Positions 1-7,108 of a stretch of 12,629 nt of DNA are shown piece by piece. Source of the stretch: Proteiniphilum sp. UBA4084. GTDB taxonomy: Bacteria; Bacteroidota; Bacteroidia; Bacteroidales; Dysgonomonadaceae. The notes beneath the pieces are model-generated. The model was not told where the DNA came from. It made no database searches and saw only the letters and a program-made list of their open reading frames with translations. Made by a program: the position numbers and the translations under genes. The stretch's first letter is position 1. Each line of letters begins with the position of its first letter. Location of the stretch: positions 11,435 through 24,063 of the forward strand of contig DFYK01000100.1 of NCBI GenBank assembly GCA_002383605.1, in the 5' to 3' direction.

Positions 1-45
1 CATCCCGAATAAATCCTGAAAAAAATATTAATAAACACATTTTAT

Positions 46-1608
46 ATGAGCAATCAACTTGAGAAAGTAAAAGAGCTTATTGAACTCCGTGAGAAAGCTC
101 GGTTAGGCGGTGGCGAAAAAAGAATTGAATCGCAACATCTGAAAGGAAAATACACAGCCCGAGAGCGCATTGCCATGCTCCTGGATGAAGGCAGTTTCGA
201 AGAATTTGACATGTTCGTGGAACACCGCTCCCACAACTTCGGCATGGAAAAAACAAAATTCCTGGGCGACGGGGTAGTTACCGGCTTTGGCACCATCGAC
301 GGGCGACTGATCTACGTTTTTGCACAGGATTTCACTGTCTCGGGAGGATCTCTTTCTGAAATGCATGCGCAGAAAATATGCAAGGTGATGGATCAGGCCT
401 TGAAAATGGGTGCTCCGCTGATTGGGATCAACGACTCGGGCGGTGCGCGTATTCAGGAAGGCATCAACGCACTGGGCGGTTATGCCGAAATTTTTCAACG
501 CAACATTCTGGCATCGGGCGTGATCCCGCAAATATCCGGAATCTTTGGCCCCTGCGCGGGGGGTGCGGTATATTCTCCGGCCCTCACCGACTTCATTATC
601 ATGACCCAGGGCACTTCCTACATGTTCCTTACCGGCCCCAAAGTGGTTAAAACGGTGACCGGAGAAGATGTAACCCAGGAACAACTGGGCGGTGCGTCGA
701 TACACGCAGCCAAATCGGGGGTATCGCAGTTTCAGGTACAGACAGAGGAGGATGGCATGAAGCTGATCCGCAAGTTACTCAGTTATATTCCCCAGAACAA
801 CATGGAGGAAGCGCCTCTGCAACCCAATGATGATCCCATTTACAGGTTGGAGGATGGTTTGAATGACATCATTCCCGACAGTCCCACCAAACCATACGAC
901 ATGTATGAAGTAATCGGCGCCATCATCGACAAGGGTGAATTTCTGGAGGTGCATGCCGATTACGCAAAGAACATCATCGTGGGCTTTGCCCGTTTCAATG
1001 GTATGTCGGTGGGTGTTGTCGCCAATCAGCCCAAGTTTCTTGCCGGCGTGCTCGACATCAATGCTTCCCGCAAGGCAGCCCGCTTTGTACGTTTCTGCGA
1101 TGCTTTCAACATACCCCTTGTCACCCTGGTAGACGTTCCCGGCTTCCTTCCCGGCACAGGACAGGAATATGGCGGGGTAATTACCCACGGCGCCAAGCTT
1201 CTTTACGCATACGGTGAAGCCACCGTACCCAAAGTAACCGTTACCCTGCGTAAGTCTTACGGAGGAGCTCATATTGTGATGAGCTGCAAGCAGCTTCGCG
1301 GCGACATCAACTATGCCTGGCCTACAGCCGAGATTGCGGTGATGGGTGCCGACGGAGCGGTGGAAGTACTCTACAGCAAGGAGATTGCGGCAGAAAAGGA
1401 TCCGGAAAAACTGACGGAAGTATTGTCGGAAAAGAAAAAGGAATACAACGACCTGTTTACCAATCCCTATGTGGCAGCCAGATATGGTTATATCGACGAT
1501 GTGATTGAGCCACGCAACACCCGTTTCCGCGTGATCCGTGCTTTGCAGCAACTGCAGACCAAGAAATTGCAGAACCCGCCCAAAAAGCATGACAACTTAC
1601 CCCTTTAA
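46..1608 (+). CDS. mmdA: Methylmalonyl-CoA decarboxylase alpha subunit (biotin-dependent carboxyltransferase)
   Basis: This 520-residue protein is the cytoplasmic carboxyltransferase of a biotin-dependent, sodium-pumping decarboxylase. It moves the carboxyl group of an acyl-CoA, most likely (S)-methylmalonyl-CoA, onto the biotin carrier. It shows the duplicated crotonase-like fold of the acyl-CoA carboxyltransferase family. The N-terminal half has the CoA-side glycine motif GPCAGGAVYSPAL at residues 168-180 and DSGGARIQEG at 130-139. The C-terminal half has VDVPGFLPGTGQEYGG at 362-377 and KSYGGAH at 403-409. Full length is normal for the family. Sequence alone does not separate it from propionyl-CoA carboxylase beta subunit (PccB). 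The biotin carrier and membrane beta subunits downstream favour the decarboxylase. No Shine-Dalgarno motif precedes the ATG, as is usual in Bacteroidota. It is the first gene of the operon in this window; 12 bases separate it from the next. Confidence 0.93.
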   Translation: MSNQLEKVKELIELREKARLGGGEKRIESQHLKGKYTARERIAMLLDEGSFEEFDMFVEHRSHNFGMEKTKFLGDGVVTGFGTIDGRLIYVFAQDFTVSGGSLSEMHAQKICKVMDQALKMGAPLIGINDSGGARIQEGINALGGYAEIFQRNILASGVIPQISGIFGPCAGGAVYSPALTDFIIMTQGTSYMFLTGPKVVKTVTGEDVTQEQLGGASIHAAKSGVSQFQVQTEEDGMKLIRKLLSYIPQNNMEEAPLQPNDDPIYRLEDGLNDIIPDSPTKPYDMYEVIGAIIDKGEFLEVHADYAKNIIVGFARFNGMSVGVVANQPKFLAGVLDINASRKAARFVRFCDAFNIPLVTLVDVPGFLPGTGQEYGGVITHGAKLLYAYGEATVPKVTVTLRKSYGGAHIVMSCKQLRGDINYAWPTAEIAVMGADGAVEVLYSKEIAAEKDPEKLTEVLSEKKKEYNDLFTNPYVAARYGYIDDVIEPRNTRFRVIRALQQLQTKKLQNPPKKHDNLPL

Positions 1609-1620
1609 TTGATGATGTGT

Positions 1621-2523
1621 ATGAAACAAATAACATATATATCCCTCCTTTTCCTCGCGGTTCTGCTTTCCGGGTGCTCCTCCGAAAAGAAGAACCCCGC
1701 CTGGGTCATCAACGAAGTGATGGTGGTGAATGAAACCAATTTCGTGGATGACTTCGGACAACGGAACGGATGGATTGAAATTTACAATAATACGGCCAAG
1801 ACTCAGAATCTGGGAGGGCGCTATCTGACCAACGACCGCAATAATCCGAAGAAATACCCGATTCCCCGGGGTGATGTACTCACTTCGATTAAGCCCCATC
1901 AACATACTCTATTCTGGGCTGATAACGAGCCGTTCAATGGTACGTTTCATGTTAATTTCAAACTTGACCCAACCCAGGATAATTATATTGCATTGTATGA
2001 AAACGATGGAAAAACCCTGCTCGATGAGATTGTAATCCCCGCAGGCATGTTGGCTGATCAGACATATGGATACGTCCAGGATGGGGTAAAGTATGACAAA
2101 AACGGCAGCAGCATTGCCATGCATCTGCAACGGGTAACACCCAGCAGCAACAATGCCATTTTGGAAGAAAACCCCAAAGTGGTAAATCTGCGGGAAACCG
2201 ATGCTTTTGGAGGATTGCTCACCATCACTTCCATGCTGGTGGTATTTTTTGCGTTGTTAGCTTTGTATCTTTTCTTCAAATTATCGGGTAACTTGGCCAA
2301 AGGTATGTCGCAGAAGAAGGTGGCCCAAAGCGGTACACTCTCTGCTGCCCGTAGCCAGTCTCATCTCTCGGGAGAAGTTCTGGCAGCCATTTCCGCAGCA
2401 ATCAACGAATTGAGAGAAGACCAGCATGATATTGAATCGACCATCCTCACCATCAACCAGGTGAAGAGAAATTATTCGCCCTGGAGCTCCAAGCTGCAAA
2501 CACTCAGAAAATTACCAAGATAA
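1621..2523 (+). CDS. Lipoprotein with lamin-tail domain fused to OadG-like gamma subunit
   Basis: From the ATG at 1621 the product has 300 residues. It begins with a lipoprotein signal peptide whose lipobox LLSG precedes Cys19. Residues about 27-172 resemble a lamin-tail (LTD) beta-sandwich: a WVINEVM start, then NGWIEIYN and GRYLTND segments. One strong membrane helix lies at about 198-220. The C-terminal region (250-300) ends with YSPWSSKLQTLRK, like the tail of OadG-type gamma subunits. The predicted layout is a lipid anchor and LTD outside the cytoplasmic membrane, one helix, and a cytoplasmic tail that could touch the alpha subunit. This agrees with the known N-out, C-in orientation of Klebsiella OadG. 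Its place between alpha and biotin carrier supports a structural role in the pump. In-frame alternative starts at 1612, 1615 and TTG 1609 add three or four residues (MMMC). 1621 was chosen because it gives a conventional short signal peptide. Confidence 0.8.
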   Translation: MKQITYISLLFLAVLLSGCSSEKKNPAWVINEVMVVNETNFVDDFGQRNGWIEIYNNTAKTQNLGGRYLTNDRNNPKKYPIPRGDVLTSIKPHQHTLFWADNEPFNGTFHVNFKLDPTQDNYIALYENDGKTLLDEIVIPAGMLADQTYGYVQDGVKYDKNGSSIAMHLQRVTPSSNNAILEENPKVVNLRETDAFGGLLTITSMLVVFFALLALYLFFKLSGNLAKGMSQKKVAQSGTLSAARSQSHLSGEVLAAISAAINELREDQHDIESTILTINQVKRNYSPWSSKLQTLRKLPR

Positions 2524-2620
2524 AATCAGACACAAACAACCAAGCACAAAGACACATTTCCGTTCTGCCCATATTGTACAAAAAACTTTTGGATGAGTCC
2601 GGATAATAAAAATAAATTGT

Positions 2621-3064
2621 ATGAAAGAGTTTAATTATAAAATCAACGGTACACCCTACAGGGTAGTGGTAACCAAATCCGACACAGAAACAGTTGAACT
2701 GGAAGTGAACGGCACACCCTTCACCGTGGAAATGGTACAAAAAACCAAAAAAGCGCTCTCGGGCGTGAAACGTCCCAGTACTTCAGCTCCATCTCCCGTG
2801 CCCCAATCAACAACCACGCCGCTTGTAACGAGGCCATCGGCTCCTGCAGGCAAAAACACCATTCAATCACCCCTGCCCGGCATCATTCTTGACATTCGCT
2901 GCAAAGTGGGTGACACGGTGAAGAAAGGGCAAACCCTGATGATTCTGGAAGCCATGAAGATGGAGAATAACATTCTGTCGAACGGCAATGGTAAGATTAC
3001 AGAAATTCTGGTGCAAAAAGGTGACTCGGTGCTTGAGGGAGCCAATCTGGTAGTCATTGAATAA
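2621..3064 (+). CDS. mmdC: Biotin carboxyl carrier protein of the decarboxylase
   Basis: This 147-residue protein carries the biotin that shuttles carboxyl groups from the alpha subunit to the membrane beta subunit. The biotinyl domain covers about residues 79-147. It contains the classic biotinylation motif EAMKMEN (110-116), so Lys113 is the predicted biotinylated residue. Conserved glycine turns lie in VGDTVKKGQ before it and KGDSVLEG after it. A Pro/Ser/Thr-rich linker at about 51-78 joins it to a short N-terminal domain (1-45). This is the layout of gamma/BCCP subunits of Na+-decarboxylases, where the flexible linker lets biotin reach two active sites. It follows the lamin-tail gene after a 97-base gap without a convincing promoter or terminator, and it is followed 13 bases later by the beta subunit, so cotranscription is likely. 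Confidence 0.93.
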   Translation: MKEFNYKINGTPYRVVVTKSDTETVELEVNGTPFTVEMVQKTKKALSGVKRPSTSAPSPVPQSTTTPLVTRPSAPAGKNTIQSPLPGIILDIRCKVGDTVKKGQTLMILEAMKMENNILSNGNGKITEILVQKGDSVLEGANLVVIE

Positions 3065-3077
3065 AACAGGGTTGAGT

Positions 3078-4235
3078 ATGAACACATTATTATCACTGAC
3101 AGATAATCTACAGACCTTCTGGCATTATACAGGGTTTGCCAACGCCGAAGCAGGACATTTTATCATGATCCTGTTCGGACTGGTTTTTATTTACCTGGCC
3201 ATCACCAAGGAATATGAACCGCTGCTTTTGATCCCGATCGGGTTTGGTATACTCGTCGGGAATATTCCATTCAATGAGGCAGCCAACCTGCAGGTGGGGA
3301 TCTATGAGGAGGGATCGGTGCTGAATATTCTTTATCAGGGTGTGGTAAAAGGGTGGTATCCACCTTTGATTTTTCTGGGTATTGGCGCAATGACAGATTT
3401 CTCTGCATTGATAGCAAACCCAAAGTTAATCCTGATCGGCGCAGCTGCACAATTTGGCATATTTGGAGCCTATATCATCGCTCTACAAATGGGTTTTGCG
3501 CCCAACGAAGCGGGAGCAATCGGCATCATTGGTGGTGCAGACGGTCCGACTGCCATCTTCACCACATCGAAACTCGCCCCTCATTTGCTGGGGGCCGTTG
3601 CCATCTCGGCCTACTCTTACATGGCGCTGGTGCCGGTTATACAACCTCCGTTCATGCGGCTGCTGACCACAAAAAAAGAGCGATTGATCAAGATGAAGAT
3701 CCCCCGTGTGGTATCACAAACCGAAAAGGTTTTATTTCCCATTATGGGGCTGTTACTGACTGCCTTCCTGGTACCTTCGGGGCTTCCGTTGTTGGGAATG
3801 CTTTTTTTCGGTAACCTGCTGAAAGAGTCTGGTGTTACCCGCCGTCTGGCTGAGACAGCCCGCGGGCCGCTGATCGACACCATCACCATCCTGTTAGGAT
3901 TCACCGTGGGTGCTTCCACGCAAGCCACAACCTTTCTTCGAATGGAATCAATTAAAGTATTCGCAATCGGCGCCCTCTCTTTTGTAATTGCAACATGTAC
4001 GGGTATCCTCTTCGTGAAGATATTCAATCTCATATTGCCAAAAGAGAAGAAAATCAACCCGCTCATCGGCAATGCCGGTGTTTCAGCGGTGCCTGACGCG
4101 GCACGTATTTCACAGACGTTAGGTTTGGAATATGATCCCAGCAATTATTTATTGATGCATGCCATGGGTCCCAATGTGGCAGGTGTGATTGGTTCGGCTG
4201 TTGCTGCCGGTATTTTGCTTGGGTTCCTGTATTAA
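3078..4235 (+). CDS. mmdB: Na+-translocating decarboxylase beta subunit, copy 1 (canonical)
   Basis: This 385-residue multi-pass membrane protein decarboxylates carboxybiotin and exports Na+ in exchange. It shows the whole OadB/MmdB/GcdB signature. GGADGPTAI holds Asp155 (Klebsiella OadB Asp203), and AYSYMALVP holds Tyr181 (Tyr229). NPLIGNAGVSAVPDAAR holds Asn327, Gly331, Ser336 and Arg343 (Asn373, Gly377, Ser382, Arg389). HAMGPNVAGVIGS holds Asn366 (Asn412). All residues known to matter for Na+ binding in Klebsiella OadB are therefore present. The ATG at 3078 was chosen. An in-frame TTG at 3057 would overlap the biotin carrier gene and add seven residues before the natural-looking start. By memory of Bacteroides homologues this copy is the ordinary partner of the alpha subunit. 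A paralogue follows 28 bases downstream. Confidence 0.92.
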   Translation: MNTLLSLTDNLQTFWHYTGFANAEAGHFIMILFGLVFIYLAITKEYEPLLLIPIGFGILVGNIPFNEAANLQVGIYEEGSVLNILYQGVVKGWYPPLIFLGIGAMTDFSALIANPKLILIGAAAQFGIFGAYIIALQMGFAPNEAGAIGIIGGADGPTAIFTTSKLAPHLLGAVAISAYSYMALVPVIQPPFMRLLTTKKERLIKMKIPRVVSQTEKVLFPIMGLLLTAFLVPSGLPLLGMLFFGNLLKESGVTRRLAETARGPLIDTITILLGFTVGASTQATTFLRMESIKVFAIGALSFVIATCTGILFVKIFNLILPKEKKINPLIGNAGVSAVPDAARISQTLGLEYDPSNYLLMHAMGPNVAGVIGSAVAAGILLGFLY

Positions 4236-4263
4236 TTCCGGAATAGGTTAAAAAACAGTGAAT

Positions 4264-5415
4264 ATGGGTGTAGAACAATTGATGCCTGCCATTGCCGGTA
4301 TGACCTGGCAGCATCTGGTGATGATCAGCGTCGGGTTGATTCTTATTTACCTGGCCATTGCCAAAAATTACGAACCGACGTTGCTGCTGCCGATGGGTTT
4401 TGGCGCCATCCTGGTAAATATACCCCTCTCTTCTGCGCTCACGCAGATAGATCCGGCTACGGGAGAAGCCGTGGAAGGAGTATTGAACATCTTCTTCAAC
4501 GCCGGTATTGCCACGGAGATCTTTCCGTTGCTCATCTTCATCGCCATCGGTGCCATGATTGATTTTACCCCCCTGTTTCGCAACCCTTCGCTGTTGCTGT
4601 TTGGTGCTGCCGCGCAGTTTGGCATCTTTCTCACCATGGTACTGGCTGCCCTGCTGGGATATGATATCCGGGAAGCTGCTTCCATCGGCATCATTGGTGC
4701 TGCAGACGGTCCCACCTCCATTGTGGTGGCATCCCGCTTCGCACCCAACCTGCTGGGGCCCATTTCGGTGGCGGCCTATTCATACATGGCGCTTGTTCCC
4801 ATTATTCAACCTCCGGTAATCAGGTTGTTGACTTCCCGGAAAGAGCGGTTAATACGAATGACCGGCAACAACAACAAGAAGATCTCCAAGAAGGCACTGA
4901 TTGCATTTCCCATCGTAATCACCATCGCGGCAGGTATCATTGCTCCTTCATCTCTTGCGTTGATTGGTTTTCTGATGTTCGGCAACCTGATCCGCGAGTG
5001 CGGTGTGCTGAACAAGCTTTCCCTTGCGGCCCAGAATGAACTATCAAGCCTGGTGACCATCCTGCTGGGCATCACCATTGCCAGTACGATGACGGCCGAG
5101 CGTTTCATCCGTGTGGATACGCTCATCATCATTGCGCTGGGCTTGTTTGCGTTTGTTTTTGATACGTTTGGCGGCGTGATCTTTGCCAAGTTCCTGAACC
5201 TGTTCCGGAAAGAAGGCAATAAAATTAACCCGATGGTGGGTGCCTGCGGCATCTCGGCCTTCCCCATGTCGGCCCGTGTGATTCATCAGATGGGACAGAA
5301 AGAGGATCCTTATAACTACCTGCTTATGCCGGCTATCAGTGCCAATGTAGGTGGTCAGATAGGATCGGTTGTCGCCGGTGGTATTATTTTGACACTGGTT
5401 CCCCTACTCGCATAA
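4264..5415 (+). CDS. Na+-translocating decarboxylase beta subunit, copy 2 (divergent paralogue)
   Basis: This 383-residue membrane protein is a second member of the OadB/MmdB family, directly after copy 1. It keeps the key residues: Asp148 in GAADGPTSI, Tyr174 in AYSYMALVP, Asn322/Gly326/Ser331/Arg338 in NPMVGACGISAFPMSAR, and Asn361. It looks like a working pump, not a decayed duplicate. It differs clearly from copy 1. The last motif reads PAISANVGGQIGSVVAGG instead of HAMGPNVAGVIGSAVAAG, an extra loop (about 61-71) sits after the second helix, and most residues outside conserved blocks differ. This suggests an old paralogue or a separate subfamily, not a recent duplication. The ATG at 4264 was chosen; GTG at 4258 would add two residues. 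It is followed after 10 bases by a 61-residue gamma-like protein, so the two may form a second membrane half-pump. The substrate cannot be told. Confidence 0.88.
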   Translation: MGVEQLMPAIAGMTWQHLVMISVGLILIYLAIAKNYEPTLLLPMGFGAILVNIPLSSALTQIDPATGEAVEGVLNIFFNAGIATEIFPLLIFIAIGAMIDFTPLFRNPSLLLFGAAAQFGIFLTMVLAALLGYDIREAASIGIIGAADGPTSIVVASRFAPNLLGPISVAAYSYMALVPIIQPPVIRLLTSRKERLIRMTGNNNKKISKKALIAFPIVITIAAGIIAPSSLALIGFLMFGNLIRECGVLNKLSLAAQNELSSLVTILLGITIASTMTAERFIRVDTLIIIALGLFAFVFDTFGGVIFAKFLNLFRKEGNKINPMVGACGISAFPMSARVIHQMGQKEDPYNYLLMPAISANVGGQIGSVVAGGIILTLVPLLA

Positions 5416-5425
5416 ACAAAATGAT

Positions 5426-5611
5426 ATGACACCAACAGTACAAACAACATTGCTCATTGCAGGAATCGGGATCGTCGGAATTTTTATTTTCATGGTACTC
5501 TTCTACCTGATGATTATTGCACTCGATAAATACCTCCCTTATCAGGAAGAGAAACCGGCTGAAGTCTATCTTTCGGAGACAGAGGAGACAGAGGAGGAAG
5601 AGATAGCGTAG
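5426..5611 (+). CDS. Small single-helix protein, probable minimal OadG-type gamma subunit
   Basis: This 61-residue protein has one strong membrane helix at about residues 9-33 (rich in Ile, Gly, Val, Phe), a short juxtamembrane stretch (DKYLPYQEEKP) and a very acidic tail (ETEETEEEE). Size, single N-terminal helix and position directly after a beta subunit fit the gamma subunit of Na+-decarboxylases, which assembles the membrane complex. It lacks the long cytoplasmic tail that in Klebsiella OadG binds zinc and the alpha subunit, so the assignment rests on architecture and context, not clear similarity. The gap to the beta gene is only 10 bases, which argues for translational coupling and against a chance ORF. 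It is the last gene of the operon; a terminator-like hairpin lies 31 bases after the stop. Confidence 0.7.
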   Translation: MTPTVQTTLLIAGIGIVGIFIFMVLFYLMIIALDKYLPYQEEKPAEVYLSETEETEEEEIA

Positions 5612-5642
5612 TAAAAATCTTCTCTCTCACAGAATTTGATTC

Positions 5643-5676
5643 GGGGAAATGGCTCAATCAGTTGGGACATTTCCCC
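5643..5676 (+). terminator. Nested hairpin between convergent operons, probable terminator
   Basis: A 9-bp perfect outer stem pairs GGGGAAATG (5643-5651) with CATTTCCCC (5668-5676). After one G/A mismatch, an inner stem pairs 5653-5657 with 5662-5666, including one G-U pair, around a TCAG tetraloop. On the plus strand it is followed by C and a short T run. On the minus strand a TTTTT run lies about 25 bases further on. It sits between the end of the decarboxylase operon and the end of nadK, so it may stop both. Confidence 0.65.
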
Positions 5677-5684
5677 CTTTATGT

Positions 5685-6581
5685 TTATAGAGATTGTTTC
5701 CGGACATCGGCCCCCCACATCAGTTTATCACGTAGCGTCTCATAGAATGTGTGGCCCAGTCGCTTGACCACCCGCAGGGTATAATCTGCCTTTCTCACCT
5801 GGATGCTGACTGTTTCGTCCAGCACACGCGACTGCCCGTCGACCGACACCAGGAACATGTGGCTGCGGCTCTCAATCTTCAGTGCGATGATGCTGCTGTC
5901 GTCCACCACCAGCGAGCGTGAAGTCAGGTTGTGTGGTGCAATGGCCGAAAGGATGATGCTGGGTGTGGTGGGTGACAGAATGGAGCCGCCAATACTCAGC
6001 GAGTAGGCAGTAGATCCGGTAGGGGTGGAGATCACCAGGCCGTCGGCCTGATAGGAAGTGAGGTAATCGTTGTTGATATAAGCATGGATGGAAAGCATGG
6101 AGGCGGTATCCTGCTTCAGCAGGGCCACTTCATTCAGTGCATGTGCATTAAAATAGTCCGGTGGGAACGTCTCATCGGTGGTCATCTTCAACAGCGTGCG
6201 CTCCTGCACATTGTAGGCGTTATTCATCACCTCCTGCAGTGTTTCCTCCACATCGGCGTAATTGATGGCGGCAAGAAATCCAAGTCTTCCCGTGTTGATA
6301 CCCAGTATCGGTATGCCGGAATCGCCCACGGTGGTTGCAGTCCGCAGGAAGGTACCATCGCCGCCCACGCTCACCACCATGTCTACCTGCGGCAGGGTCT
6401 CTGCCAGTTCACAAAGTGGACCCACCCGCTGCTGAATGTATCCGGGGAGGGTAAGGAAAAAATTCTCGGGCAGGTACAACTCACCTCCCTGTCGCCGGAT
6501 GGCATCACATACCCCGACGATCTGTTCTTCCGCTTTGGCTGTTCTGTCGGGAAACATACTCCCGAATAGTGCAAACTTCAT
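5685..6581 (-). CDS. nadK: NAD kinase
   Basis: This 298-residue cytoplasmic enzyme phosphorylates NAD+ at the 2'-OH of its adenosine ribose to make NADP+, the only known route to NADP+. Diagnostic NAD kinase motifs are all visible. GGDGTFL at residues 73-79 has the catalytic Asp75. NTGRLGFL at 96-103, NE at 150-151 (adenosine binding), DG at 180-181, and TPTGSTAY at 186-193 followed by a serine/glycine-rich loop are also present. Full length is normal for the family. The gene lies 47 bases downstream of a small ACT-like gene on the same strand, as in many Bacteroidales, so the two probably share a transcript. Its stop faces the decarboxylase operon. Confidence 0.96.
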   Translation of the reverse strand: MKFALFGSMFPDRTAKAEEQIVGVCDAIRRQGGELYLPENFFLTLPGYIQQRVGPLCELAETLPQVDMVVSVGGDGTFLRTATTVGDSGIPILGINTGRLGFLAAINYADVEETLQEVMNNAYNVQERTLLKMTTDETFPPDYFNAHALNEVALLKQDTASMLSIHAYINNDYLTSYQADGLVISTPTGSTAYSLSIGGSILSPTTPSIILSAIAPHNLTSRSLVVDDSSIIALKIESRSHMFLVSVDGQSRVLDETVSIQVRKADYTLRVVKRLGHTFYETLRDKLMWGADVRKQSL

Positions 6582-6628
6582 CTATATTATAATCAAACGT
6601 GGTTGGTGAAATTCATCCTGCCGGGATG

Positions 6629-7006
6629 TCACATTTCCAGGTAATACATCAGTTCGTCCAGCCGTTCCTGCTGGGTATCGGTCACCTCTCCCTTGCGCAT
6701 AAAGTAGTACACAACCCGGTAATTGAACCGTTCAAAACTCCGCAATACCGCCGAGGGGTCATCCGCATCGAGCTTCAACGACACCAGCAGATCCGCGCCA
6801 CCGGCAACCGGCATGACGGAAAGGGCCATCACATGTACATTGTTGCTTTCCACTATCCGGGCTATCTCCGTGAGCGTGTAATCTTTGAACGGAATCTCCA
6901 GGATAATGAGGGAATTTTCCGTCTCAGTCAGCTCCGTAAACTGCTCAGGTGTAATGGGTGAAGCAAATTGCTCGACCTGGCTTTTGATAAATTCTTTGAC
7001 CGACAT
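6629..7006 (-). CDS. ACT-like protein, apparent CBS-less form of the nadK-linked CBS protein
   Basis: This 125-residue soluble protein has an ACT-like fold signature: NSLIILEIPFKDYTLTEIARIVE (about 31-53, a beta strand then a helix), a central strand pair (VHVMALSV, DLLVSLKL), and SAVLRSFERFNYRVVY (about 85-100). It ends with LDELMYYLEM. From memory, the Bacteroidales protein at this place is about 215-220 residues, with two CBS domains before exactly this C-terminal part. Here only a MSVKEFI start and about 20 residues precede the ACT-like part, so the CBS pair is missing. The reading frame is intact. The coding sequence cannot extend much upstream, since the divergent pdxJ begins about 100 bases away. 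Function is unknown; a ligand-sensing role is only a guess from the fold. Confidence 0.75.
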   Translation of the reverse strand: MSVKEFIKSQVEQFASPITPEQFTELTETENSLIILEIPFKDYTLTEIARIVESNNVHVMALSVMPVAGGADLLVSLKLDADDPSAVLRSFERFNYRVVYYFMRKGEVTDTQQERLDELMYYLEM

Positions 7007-7037
7007 TGCGTAAAACGGTTATTTCGTATTACTTTTG
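7006..7037 (+). promoter_or_regulatory. Putative Bacteroidota-type promoter for pdxJ
   Basis: TTG (7006-7008) is followed after 21 bases by TACTTTTG (7030-7037), an exact match to the TAnnTTTG element of the main Bacteroidota sigma factor. Transcription would start about 5-10 bases later, leaving a leader of roughly 65 bases before the pdxJ ATG. The TTG element touches the start codon of the divergent ACT-like gene. The match is by eye and short. Confidence 0.5.
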
Positions 7038-7108
7038 TAACTGTTTTACAAAGATGGTAAAAATTTGCGAATTCACCTCTTGTGACCGATTGTTTGTAAC
7101 AAAAAAAT

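Noticed and set aside
1..45. Possible tail of an upstream gene (frame ending TAA at 10-12)
   Set aside because: Only three codons are visible, which is not enough to support a gene. A methylmalonyl-CoA epimerase gene would be plausible upstream, but this is not shown.
775..1590. Long minus-strand ORF (271 residues) antisense to mmdA, and a similar 200-residue one at 103-705
   Set aside because: They lie inside a clearly recognised gene, have low-complexity His/Val-rich translations with no domain signature, and come from the codon bias of mmdA.
2524..2620. Possible promoter before the biotin carrier gene
   Set aside because: AACTTTTG near 2584 resembles TAnnTTTG but lacks the first T and a properly spaced TTG; no hairpin was found either.
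3057..3077. Upstream TTG start for the first beta subunit
   Set aside because: It would overlap the biotin carrier gene and add a polar stretch; the ATG at 3078 gives the expected N-terminus.
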